Positions 52,697-64,000 of a stretch of 64,000 nucleotides of DNA are shown here, in pieces (the stretch's first letter is position 1; every line of letters begins with the position of its first letter). The translations under genes and the position numbers were made by a program. The stretch is from Tubulanus polymorphus (taxonomy: Eukaryota > Nemertea > Palaeonemertea > Tubulaniformes > Tubulanidae): NCBI RefSeq assembly GCF_964204645.1, contig NC_134029.1, positions 20,974,450 through 21,038,449 on the forward strand, in the 5' to 3' direction. The notes under the pieces were generated by a model that saw only the letters and a list, made by a program, of their open reading frames with translations, was not told the origin of the DNA and did no database searches.

Positions 52697-55600
52697 ATGG
52701 CCAGCGAAAAACGAGAACGCGTTAAATTCGGGCATCATGACAGCGGAGTTAGTTCTTCAGTTGATGACAGCTCGTCGTCGTCGCAGTCCGAAGCAACCAG
52801 TCCGGTATCGACTACGTGCGCTTCGTCAGTCGGTGCCTTCACCGATCCGAAACAAGTGGACATGAAAACTGCCGACTCAAATTCGAATATGTCGACGGAT
52901 TCTAGCGACACGATGACCGACTCGGCGTCCTTGATCGCACGAGCTTCGAATGATAATTCTTCCGTCACGTTGTCTATGCAAAGTTCGTTAAGTTTCGACG
53001 AAGCCGACGGACACCTACCGCTGAACGCGTCGGAGTTCGCGGTGACATATCTCGGTAATCTGGTATTGGACCGACGCTACACTCAACCGATGCTTCCGTG
53101 GGTAATGGCCGAAGTGCGTCGTCGAAACGACGTGCTGTTCGTGAATCTGGAAATATGTCGCAACTATCTGAAAGCTCGACGGATGGACAACGGCGAGTTA
53201 CACTTCGAACATCGGCTTCAGAGTTTGTCGCGATTCGCGAAAACCCACCGTGACCCGAAATGTTTCGCTTATTTGACGCGACCGAATTCCGATTCGCCGT
53301 TTACGTGTCATGTTTTCGAAGCTTCGAGTGAATCCGATGTAAGTATGTGTAATGTCTACAAATGTCTGGCGTCGTGAAAACGTTTTAAACTTCAATCGTC
53401 TTAGTTTGAATTGTTGCCCATATTGAAAGTAACCAATAGCGATTAAACCGACGATTTGCGTTTAACTTTTTCTTGAAACTCGACCCGAGGCTTGATTTCG
53501 GCAGTATCCCATTGGGTGCTAGATTTTTTGTTGGGATATACTAAAACTTGAAATGAAACTGATTTCGCCCTTAGAAAGGCAAACTGAGATATCAACGCTT
53601 TGACACCTTGATGGGATACTGACAAAGAGATGATACTCTCTAGGATTGTTTAAATCGAGCATTGTTCATATAATTTGATTACTAAATATTTAGATTTAGA
53701 GGTGCACAGTTTAGGTGCCCCTAACCTAGCCTTAACCCTTAGTAATAGATGTGCCTAATATCTGGAAGATGACCTACTTTATTCAGAAGACTCGCCAGTT
53801 ACCCTGAATTGAATGCATGACCTTGGAGTAATTACACCAAGGTATGACTACGGTTCACCATAAAAAACCACACTTTTACTCAAGGAACAATTGTTATTTT
53901 TAAGCAACCTTTGAATACTCGTGTCCCCAAACTTTATTCAACCTGACCTAGGTAGTATTATTAGGACTCTATCTCTTGTACAATTCCGATAACAAAGGTT
54001 TATCAAATCCCCGAGTTACCCACGTTATCTTATCAACCTTATATGGAGGGTCTAAAAGCCAGACGTTATTGTTTCTGTATACTGGCGTAGTTGAAATCCA
54101 AACAAATTACTTTTCTCAAAATTTATCCCGATATTTTCTAGAGAGGGTGCGAGCTTATCAATGAGGAATATTGATTCGTATGAAATATACAGTCTGTAAT
54201 CTTGAGCAGTCTGTAGACTAGGCCTATATGAGTAGCATTAATTCTCCATTGTGTCACCGTTGTTGGACACAATAGGAAAATTTGCTTAATCAACAGAAAA
54301 AGTGATAGTATTTTTGTCCCCATGACTCATCAGAGCGAAGGGGGCTTTACCATCCATCCGTTCGTAGGTTTCTTTTGTACGGAATACGGGCATCTGTGGA
54401 TAGAATCTTATGAAACTTTATGATATGATGTCAGATCATGAAGGCAAAGCACGAGCCCTATTGATTTTGGAGGTTCAACCTTTCAAGATGACTGGTTCGG
54501 TTGGCCTTTTACAATAATGGAACTGTTCGTACCTATTCCGTAGTTGAACCGACAGGTTTTCTGCCTTTTCATCGGGTCAACTCCTCGATATCCTGAGACC
54601 CACTTTCTTCATTCGTATCCCTTATGGTATTCATGCCATGGACATTTTGTTGTTTTCGTGTCATCAAACAAGCATGTGATTCAATCGCAGCATTGTTTTT
54701 CGATTAATTACATATAATCTATAGTATTATAGCTAGCCCGGGTTCAGGTAAGCCTACAGCTGTGTCTGCGCAGTGAACCCTCTAGACGAGAATGTAATTA
54801 CCACTTAGAATCGCAGTATGAGGTGAAAAGCCATGTATAACACTTCGAAAATGTTGTTGTTTATTTACTATAAAATCGATGCGTTTTTCTCGCGGCAAGC
54901 ATTAGAAAATTTGATGTTTTATCAATAGATCAATACTGCGCCGTGTTTGATGATGATGGCATCGCGATGTAAGCACGATTCTCCCTAGACTTCCAATAAT
55001 GTTTATATATCGGTACAAAAATGTACAATGTGTTCATATATAAATTACGACTTGCTCTGTTCACACCCACCCTCTTTCACTAAGGCAAAACATACATTTT
55101 TGGATTTGTATCATGATCGGTCCAACTGTAAGTTTGTTTTCTCGGTGTTCATTCGTTTGGACAAGATTTTCATTTTCCTTTCCTCGAATTGATATATTTC
55201 AGGTGCCGCACTTGTTCAAAGTCATTCGGGAGGCGACGAAGGTCGCGGTTAAAGACCACCATCAACACACGGGGCGCGAAGGTCGTCAGGTGGAGAACAT
55301 GGGCGAGCTGATGCGCGCCGGATACCAATTCTTCGAGGTTCTCTACACGGGCCGAGTTCGCGTTTCGCAGAAGAACGCCCCGCCAACGTTCATCGACGAT
55401 ACGGTGAATAAATTCCTCGAGCAGCAGAAATTGAAAGCCGAAGAGGCCGCCACCGCCGTCGCGAAAGAGGCGAAACTCGACGACGGCCGGGAACGCCACA
55501 GTAGCGGAAACAGCGTACGAAGTTTGCCGAATAGTTTAGAAAACGCGGTCAACGTGAAAGAAAACGAGTTGAAAGAAAGCGAGGATAAAAGCAGCGACGG

Positions 55601-58600
55601 GTTGAATACGAGCGGCGAGCTGGTGGAGAGTACGTCGTGTAGCGAGACGACCAGTTCAAACGAACAACTACTCGATTCATCGCCGCGAGATAATAACGAT
55701 AATACGGTCGTTGAAAAACAGCCGAAACAACAACAACAGCAACAACGTCCCGCGCGTAAATTGAGCAATACGAAAAAACCGCACAGAAAGTTGTCGAATC
55801 CGCACGACAATCGAACAATGTTATTCCAGATCGGACACGAGGAAATCAGTCTGATCAGTCTCGATAAGAAGTCGATCATTTTGGACCGGAATTTTAAGGA
55901 TATATCGTTTTGCTCTCAGGTACGTGGTTTGGAATATCGGTGAATTTCTCAGTCGAATACGAAGTGGTTGTTTCTTTCGAAATGAATTTGATTGCAAATA
56001 GTCAACCCCCCTGATATGCCGCCTACATCAGTGCAGAACGATTTTGGCAGTATATCGGGGGTGTTTTACTGTGTATTTGTATAGAGATGTACATCGAGAA
56101 AACCTGGGGGTATTTGGTAGGGTGGTATATTGGGGGTTGACTGTAATACATTTTTCTTATTTCCTGGCTTAATCATTGATACAGAAAAATACCGGGAACT
56201 CATCTTTTGATTCAAGAAAACCTGCTGATTTATGACTTTAGTTTAAGCAGTGCCTTAATTTGCCTCAGTCCGTCTGCTACAAACCCTGCTAGAAGAAGAA
56301 ACGTTTAGATTTTTAATCGAAATCGATTTCTTTTTTTAGGGAGTTCAACATCCAGAACATTTTGGATTTATCTCGCGGGAGCCGAGCTCTAGCTCATTTA
56401 TCTGTTACGTATTCCAGTGCGCGTCGGATATCGTGGTAAGTTAGCGCCATCGTTTCCCCTCATCAACCACCCACGTCCCACTCGCTTATTGATATATGGA
56501 TTCACCAGAATTTTGCCGATATTGAGATGTACGACAACGAGCCGAGCAATAAATCTAAAGAGCTTTTCCGTCGAGCATAAAATCTCTATCATCTCCATCT
56601 GAGGATGGAATAAAATGTCAGATTTTGGCTCCATAATTCTCTTCTCTCGCGACTGACGCTGACAGAATAAACAATAAGAACCTCTGTTTTAGTTGTTGTT
56701 TGTTATGCTCTCAGACTCAGCTGATTGTGTTTCGTACTGTTTACAAGCGAGGTGAAGGTCGGACGGTAATCATAGGCAACTTTAGATGCAGATTTATAGC
56801 TCGCCCTACTATGTAATAGTTTATGCTACTATCGTTTTGTTGACGTTTCATCCTATTATCCGCTGATTAAATGAACAACAACATTGAGATACAGTGCATT
56901 CTGTTCCCTCTCAACTATACAACAACAATGTATTTATATACATGTATTTCGAACTACATTCAACCAACGCTATTCATTGCAACAGATGGTTCACCGGGCT
57001 ATTATTGCACGCATGGAGATCTCTGCGATAAAATCAATTACATAAGTTTCATTTGACACAGACGTTTACAAATAAAGGCATTGAATTTCTTCTTTCTTTT
57101 TTGATTGATAGGAAGTACAGATTTTGTGTCCTGCATTTTTGACAAACTGTTTTTGCATACAAAAACTCCAGACACCGTACTTTATCAGGCGCTTAAAAAT
57201 CCTTTAAAACCGAAAATTCTTGTGCTTGAAACTCCTTTAATCTGAGCAAAATACTTAGAATTCCTTCAATTTTTAGAAATAGGGAATTAGACATTTTTTC
57301 TAGTTTATATTTGTACCATAAGCTATGCCTGTATTGGTACATTTGGGACCAGGATTTTTTCTACCCGAAAGGTGGTTACGCAATTAGTAACCGAGTGTAG
57401 TAGTGTATAGGAGAAAAGTTTGCTTACAAAATGACCAAATAAACGGGTTTACTGAGATGATTTAGGAGTCTAATAGTAATTAGGATATGAACGCAATGCG
57501 GACACTTCCTCGAAATTTGAAATTTTTTCGTTTAAAACTTAATATCCAGGAACATCTGTAGGGACCCTGATTATGCAATCCATCTATGGGAAGATGTTGT
57601 TGATTGTCTCTTTATTTCAGGTCGAAGATGTGATGCAAGCTTTAAAGATGGCATTTGACGCAGCGTATAATAAGTTTCATACGCGAAATCATATTGTGTG
57701 TGAAATGTGTCCGATGCATCAGTTGCACAAACTCTGTCAGGATATCGATGGTTAGTGATGTTCAAATTGTTCGACGATTTAAGCCCGGACTGACCTGAAA
57801 AACTTGGGGAATCAGAAAAATCTTGAAAAAAATCAGGGAATTCGTAAATAAGCATTGAGTGGCCACCCTGCAAGAAAGACTACAAATGAATGAAATTATG
57901 CACTGCGCTTGGGGTTGGCGGCTTCCGATGGCCTCGAATATTATCGAACTTTGAAAAAAAATTTTCGAATACTTTGAAGAATGCAGGTTGTTGAAATATG
58001 GTGGTGACGATTCTGGAAAACCAAGGGAACTAATTTCTCTCAGGGAAAAATAGGGAATTTTATAGAATTTAGAAGAAAACCAGAATGAAGAAGTCTCAGT
58101 GAAAGCTGTTTTTACGTATCTATACCGGGCTTATTCTCTGCCTACCGGGTCTGTATTTGTGAACGTTTCCTTTTTATCGGAGTGTATACGCCTTCAAAGT
58201 GTGGAAGTCAAATTATTTGCTTTTTCGTGGAACTACTAATGGAATCTAAAATCTGCCCTCGCACGAAAATCACATGCAATCTTCTAATGTGGAAAATGTC
58301 ATTTTAAGCCCTGTGGTTAACGGCAGGTAATGCGACATGAATAATCTCAATTCATCGCGGCGAATGAGTTTCGCGTAGGTGTTTTTTCATTTTTCCGTCG
58401 CGCGATGATAAAGAAAGTTCAAGTTTGATGTGTATCTTAGATTTCTTCCTTCGTTTGATCACTGTTTGGTACCGGTGTATCTAGAAGGCTATCGCCGAGA
58501 CACACTGGATCAAAGTCGCGTCATTCTGTGTTCTGTATAATCATATGCTAGTTAATTAGGATGCTATGAAATCGGGGTTTGTAGCGAGTCTGATAATTTC

Positions 58601-61600
58601 TGAAAAGCGCTTATTTTTGCAAAGATTTATGATAGCCTCATCCTGATTAATGCTTGCTTATCTAAGATAATATCTTTATAGTGCTAAAAAGTACTGACAT
58701 TTTGGGCTCATTGTCGTCGCCGGAAATTTCTACCCAGAAATTTTATTGCAGTCTATTATGTCTTTCCAATGACAACTTAGTAAAATCCATAAGTGGTTGT
58801 TTCTTTTGAAATGAATTCTCTTGAATTTGGTTGCCAATGCATTTTCTTATTTCATAGCTTAACCGTTGATTTAGAAAAATACCAGGAATTCATGTTTCTG
58901 GATTCATTTGACTTTCAAAAAATGTTGTTTTTTTTGCTGTAGTCTGACCACTAGAAACCCTGGAAATTTATACAAATGTACGAGTAGTATCCCAATGATG
59001 AAATATATTCTAACCGAAAAGTAAAAACCCTGAATCACAATTAGGAATTTATGAAATTTGGTCTTGTGTGATACGATATCAACCCTAAGTGAATTTCATC
59101 GTGTCAGAAAGTGTGAATATGAACGTTTGTTTTTTGTTCATTGATTTTCAGGCATTCCTCCGGAGAAAATAAACGAGACAATCAACATGAGAATCGAACA
59201 ACTGAACGAACGAGATCAACTCGATGTTAAAGCGATCATTAAGGTAAAAACAATCTCTCGTAATCTGATTTCTAGTACACAGCATGATAACCGCCGGCTT
59301 TTCGAGCTTTTATGCCTGCGAAACGCCGCTTTTATCCTACGCAGAAGTAACAGAAATTTGCTCGTTAATCTTTGCTGTCGTAGTAACGTCTACGAAAAAG
59401 ATTTCTGAAGATATTTCACGTGTTGGCCGCCCCAAAGGCGTATACATAGCTGAGCGGAGAAACCGCGGATATTCGATCGAGTTTTGATTTTCATAATTTC
59501 TCGATCAGTCACTGACGACTGTGCAGTTCGCGCTTCGAAATGACACGTCACAATTCCTATAAATAGACGTGACTTAGACGTCGACTTGATTCAGTAAATG
59601 ATTTGAATAATGTCGTATATTATCATATGTATATAGCGCGTATATCGACTTCTTCCATCGAGAACTGGTCAATAAAATATCTGCGTTTTCGGGTGTGGCT
59701 GTCGTCGTTCGTATAAAACAATAGTTCACTGAGTTTATATATTATTCGATTTGACAGATATTTGTACCGGGTAATTCAATTTTCTGTTAGAAATTGATCG
59801 CGAGTATGATTGATGATTGTCGATACGTCTATATACGTTTCGATATTCAGGGGCAGTCGATGCTTAAGATATATACGGCCGCGTATAGCTCATTTTGATG
59901 GTCAAGCTTAACACAGGGCTCTTGCGGGTTTTGGAAAGTTTTGGAAAATGGGATTTTTCCCCAGGCCCTTTGAAAAGCTATGGAAATTTTGTGTTTAATT
60001 CTCTGTGACTGTGGAAAAGTCGTAGAAAATTAGAAAAAAGCTCTCGAAATATAGGTTTCCTTCGATTTTAAATTTCAGGCTGTATGCCTAATAATTGTCT
60101 TGGTAACAATTTTGTTAACGACCAGTTGTAGCTTTCCAGATAACGCACTGTGCATAGCCGTGACACATTTGATAAAAATCTTTATGAAAACGCTTTTTTC
60201 AATGGTATTGATACGTTTTTGCCTCCAATTTACGTTGAATGGGCGTCTATGTGAATAAAAAGTTTGGAAAAGTGTTTGAGCTATGGAAAATGAAAAAGGT
60301 TGACCCTGAGAACCCTGTCAACAATTAAAGAACACCATTCTGATGTAAGCCTATTTTGCACTGAAAACAATCTAAAAAAAAACAACAGCGGTTTTATATA
60401 GCACCGATATCCAGCGTTAACGACGTAGCCTATCCGAACCTGTCTATCTGATGACCTGTCCTTGATATACGGTTACCTGCGGTGATTCATTAATCATTGA
60501 AATTAAATAATCCAGGTTCATCTAATAATAATAACAGTACATCAATCAATCTATAAAATTAATCATTGCACTGGTACCCACTATGGCTATCACTGGAAAT
60601 AAATCTTGATAAGTCATATTTGGAGGTGTAATGAAAATTGCTTTTGTACTTATTATCTTGTTAGTAAACATACATTATTCCTCGAAAGCATTACGAATAA
60701 GATTTCCCAATGATAATCTAATAGACTAATAGGATTAGCCGTTACTTGTCTTTAATGAAATGATGACCTTTTTGAAAGAAAGCTTTCTCTATGCACTCCT
60801 TTGATATTAGATGGAAAATATGGAACAGATCATCTGATTCCATATAAACAAGGTATAATATCACGCGTTATTAGCTGATTAGTTTTTCTGTCCTACTTTT
60901 CGTATGATTTCCGCTTAACATCTGTAATATCAACGTGAAACGTATTTATCAATGCTATTTTCATATGTATTCGGTCGTTTCGAACATTGTCAGCCGACAG
61001 CTGTGGATGGAAAAATAGACGAGGGTGTCCAGGGTTTTTACTGATCGGGAAATCAGGAAAAATTGGCGAATTCCAGATTTATCTTCGTTTTTTAGAAAAG
61101 TGAATTCCAAATTTATTTTCTTTTTATAGAAAAAATCAGTGAATATTAAGAGAATTCTAATTTTTGGTATCTAGTTGTTCTCTCTAGAATTTAATCACAG
61201 AATGGATTGGTCAAGGTTCATGGAGATATCAGGGAATTTCCCTTATCCGAGCCGCGGATTTTGTTACATGTAACTAACGCATTCTGAAGTGGTATCTCGC
61301 TTGTACGCCGCGGTTCGCTCGTACAGCGATCGGCTCATCCGGATAGATTTCTGATGAGGTGCAGTTAGTATTACCAGGGATTAGGGAACCGTCGACTAAC
61401 GCGACGTACGCGAGTCCATGATAAATTGTAAATGATAATAGAGCGGCGTTATCGATTTTAGACCGTATCGGCGACGGCTGAATTTATCGATCGTCGAACT
61501 GATTTTCTTCGACTCGTAGCTCGTGACACGCAGCCGGCTGCGATTCTCTCTCTTCTCTACTTATGTATCAATTATTTACAGTCGAATGGTTTAAAGATGA

Positions 61601-63180
61601 AGCTCGTCGAGACTCGGGTCAGCGATGAGCGACGTTCATATACGCGGGATTCTGATCTCTTGTGTATTCGCTGTAATTATATACCATAGCTAGAATAACG
61701 TTCGCCTCCGCGTGATGTAGATCCAAAAAGCGATTGTCGAACAGTTTTTCAGTGGCATATACATGCGTGCCCCGAGGATTATTCGAGGAGGTTGAAGTTC
61801 TCTTAAGAAGGGCCGAATCCATTAAATTTCACAATTTTTAAAACAAAAAACCTAGGCTATAATAAAGTCCCTGCAGCTATTATATCTACATGATGCTAAT
61901 TTTCTTATAGAGGTTAAAGCTATAGTCAAGCTGTAAAATAAACTATTCTAAATCTAAATAGTTGTCATAGTGGAAAAGTCTGTGAAGAAGAAATCGTTTT
62001 TCTAATTTTATAAAGGGCACTATGATCCAAAAGGGAGATTATTCGCATCCCATACCCCCCTTGGGGATGCCCATGGTATAGATAAAAGGGAATTCTATCC
62101 ATGATATCTGAAAAATCCTGGCGTAACATGAAATATACTCTCTGTGCACATGGTTTTTATATATCACATGATGCAAGCAATCAGTTGAATGTTTTCAGTA
62201 AGCCACATTTTTCGCGTCTGCATTCGTCCAGCCTTTCACAGTACGATAGATCCATGTGTGAGAGAGCTGTGATGATGTGTCTCTCCGTCCGCTGTATATC
62301 CATCTGGTTCATTTAATCCTAATCCGGTTCTGTAATCTTCGATGTCGCGCTGGAAAAATGATATGACACAATCTCATCGAGAGACGTATTAGTTTTCGTC
62401 GGCGCGGCGTAACCCGTCATGCGTCCATGTTATGGGATTATTACGTCAGAAACTGCCATTAATGGCTTTAAATCTTGTGTCGCGTGGTCTAGTGCCGGCG
62501 CTGGCACGGGGAATTACCGAGAAGTAGTGACATCGGGTCGATTTTACTCGACGCGACAAAATCCTTCCAACTGTCTTTTCGGCAGATTGATTTTGTTTGT
62601 CACGCTTGTTGGACACCTCTAACTCGTCTGGAAACGAGTGATATTTGTGGTTATTTTCGTACTGATCGATCTCTCGAAATAGAAGCAGTAACCGTTAAGA
62701 CATATAGTACTTCGAAGGTTAACAAGATTTATTTTTAAGTAGAAGCTTTCGCAACTAGTGCATATTAGCTTCATCAGGCACAGTCAGTACAGTCAATCCA
62801 GAAACAACAGTATTTAACATGGGATATACTAGTTGTTTCTGCATTGACTGTGCTCATTTACCCGATGAAGCTACTATGCACTAATAGCGAAAAGCTCGGT
62901 ACTCAAATAAACTTAGTTAACCTTCAAAGTACTATTCGTCTTAACGCTTATCGATGCTACACCAAGTTAACACAGCTTCTCTACAACTGATTCAACGTAG
63001 TGCGTACACGTGAATGATATTGTTTTCCATATTACTATATTTCGATAGGCTGACGATCCGACGACGATACGCGATCGTAACGAAGTTCAAATGAAAGCTC
63101 TGCGACTGGTGAGCGAAGCCAGACAGCAGGAACATATCCACATCAACGACCCGAACAGATCGCAAAACAGAAAAAACGAG
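52697..63180 (+). CDS. TBC1D1/TBC1D4 (AS160) orthologue, 5' part (continues past the window)
   Basis: Six exons, 603 residues so far: 52697-53338, 55203-55919, 56340-56435, 57621-57750, 59152-59243, 63049-63180. After a Ser-rich leader, a first PTB domain starts near residue 115 ([47 protein letters not shown]) and crosses into exon 2 ([20 protein letters not shown]). A low-complexity linker follows. The second PTB domain spans exons 2-4 ([45 protein letters not shown]), then [15 protein letters not shown]. The order and these motifs are those of vertebrate TBC1D1/TBC1D4, RabGAPs that control GLUT4 vesicle traffic under AKT/AMPK. The Rab-GAP (TBC) domain lies beyond the right edge. The start is the Met before ASEKRERV. 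The retrotransposon ends 356 bp upstream, inside the promoter or 5' UTR. Confidence 0.93.
53339..55202. other. Intron 1 of the TBC1D1/4-like gene
   Basis: GT-AG intron, phase 0. It contains only short ORFs with no domain character and no RNA gene that I can see. Confidence 0.7.
55959..56310. repeat. Diverged dispersed repeat, copy 1 (intron 2 of TBC1D1/4-like gene)
   Basis: The stretch AGTGGTTGTTTCTTTCGAAA...TTTCTTATTTC-TGGCTTAAT-CATTGATACAGAAAAATACC recurs with differences at 58790-58960 in intron 4 of the same gene, including the following AAACCCTG. No coding capacity. Confidence 0.45.
58790..58965. repeat. Diverged dispersed repeat, copy 2 (intron 4 of TBC1D1/4-like gene)
   Basis: Begins AAGTGGTTGTTTCTTTTGAA and continues TTTCTTATTTCATAGCTTAA, then GAAAAATACCAGGAATTCAT, parallel to 55959-56310. 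The surrounding intron also has many CAGGGAATT-type low-complexity pieces. Confidence 0.45.
59244..63048. other. Intron 5 of the TBC1D1/4-like gene
   Basis: A 3.8-kb GT-AG intron in phase 0. It contains GGAAAA/CAGGGAATT-type degenerate low-complexity stretches (59930-60320 and 61020-61250) and a fold-back element at 62693-62946. No nested gene seen. Confidence 0.6.
62693..62946. repeat. Fold-back element, family 2, copy 2
   Basis: Arms starting CGTTAAGAC...AGTACT pair along most of 250 bp, including internal GCACAGTCA/TGACTGTGC and AGAAACAAC/GTTGTTTCT. Shared internal blocks (AGCTTTCG, GCATA-TAGCTTCATCA) tie it to the element at 13345-13504. Confidence 0.75.
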
Positions 63181-64000
63181 GTTTGTATTCCTGGATTCTT
63201 TTAGTCATGAGATCGGTATTTTTCTTTATAACGCTACTACCGATATATTATCACCGAGTTCTACAATTCAGAGTTTAAGGAGCTTTATTCAAGAGTTACC
63301 AGGGTTAGGTAATGAATTGGGGAATGAACTTATTTTGACTTGTGAGAGTTAAATCTCTTGACAATGATCGTGAAATTGGGTTACTGAATATGTTACAAGT
63401 GATATAAAAAGGACCTAGATAACCCAACGTAGCAGTTGTATTATTTTGGAGCCATCCATAAAGTGTCTCGCCCGGCGTATCTGAAAACGTTTCTCAAATC
63501 TGGAAGAGTCCTCAATGGAGCATACAAATTATCTCATCCATGGTTTGTAGCTAGCCTGCTACTTAGACTACTATATTTGGAAAAAGAATTGTTAAAAGAC
63601 CTGATTTAAAAAGTGCTGAAAATTGTTAACTCTGACTAAAGAGCCATCAAATTTTTGTCAAGGATTCATGATTGTGATAATGGCAATGAACTGTCCTAAT
63701 TCATGAATGACATAGTTGGTTTCCATAGGTTATTGTTACGGTTTGACAAAATTATGATGAGCAGTTAAAATGTCTATCATAGATGCAATTCCCTAAAAAA
63801 AAGTACCGCAAACTCCTTTTTCCGCACCATAAGTGCTGAAAGGAGCTTACTTTTGCTGCTACAAACCGTGTCATCTATTATCTTTCATTTCGATGTTCCG
63901 TTTCAAAAAGCTTCAACATCTTTGTAACGTAGTTCTGTTGAAGTATGTACAGATCTCAGGTGAAATGCTTTTAAATTAGAAATATCTGCAAACTGAAATA
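63181..64000. other. Start of intron 6 of the TBC1D1/4-like gene
   Basis: Opens with GTTTGT after AAAAACGAG. I see no further exon before the window ends. Confidence 0.5.

Overview
This is animal nuclear DNA: AT-rich, with spliced genes and GT-AG introns, most extracellular exons in phase 1-1, scattered inverted-repeat elements and a young Ty3/Gypsy-type LTR retrotransposon. The gene set (IER3IP1/Yos1, a TBC1D1/TBC1D4 orthologue, a CNBD2-like protein, a receptor tyrosine phosphatase) indicates a bilaterian. The wealth of ShK and CCP/sushi genes and of fold-back elements fits a marine invertebrate, perhaps a spiralian. I cannot name the species from the sequence.

Layout. 1-4064: no supported gene, one small inverted-repeat element. 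4065-9714 (+), 13219-18452 (+) and 19367-24649 (-): three paralogous type I membrane proteins, each with two ShK domains, an atypical CCP domain and further CCP domains, a transmembrane helix and a cytoplasmic tail. 25744-28546 (+): a CNBD2-like cyclic-nucleotide-binding protein with a tRNA-Arg(UCG) antisense in one intron. 29525-35826 (+): a receptor-type tyrosine phosphatase whose WPD loop reads WPN. 36663-37185 (-): IER3IP1. 37787-39330 (+): a predicted secreted coiled-coil and alpha-crystallin-domain protein. 40001-52340 (+): a 12.3-kb LTR retrotransposon with near-identical 2.9-kb LTRs, gag, pol, and an extra zinc-finger ORF that carries a 27-bp minisatellite. 52697 to beyond the right edge (+): the 5' part of a TBC1D1/TBC1D4 (AS160) orthologue, whose start codon lies only 357 bp from the 3' LTR.

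How it fits together. The first 25 kb is a tandem family of cell-surface receptors with the same N-terminal module order. They differ in CCP number (5, 7 and 4), in an added mucin stalk (third gene) and in tail length. The first two share a short C-terminal motif (RPRM-x-WG, then YL-x-WL-x-x-TS and PKY-[ST]-N-[IV]-R), which I take as a candidate signalling or adaptor-binding site of an undescribed receptor family. The other host genes look like unrelated housekeeping or signalling neighbours. Intron boundaries were assigned by hand from splice consensus and reading-phase continuity, and every multi-exon model given as complete sums to an intact frame.
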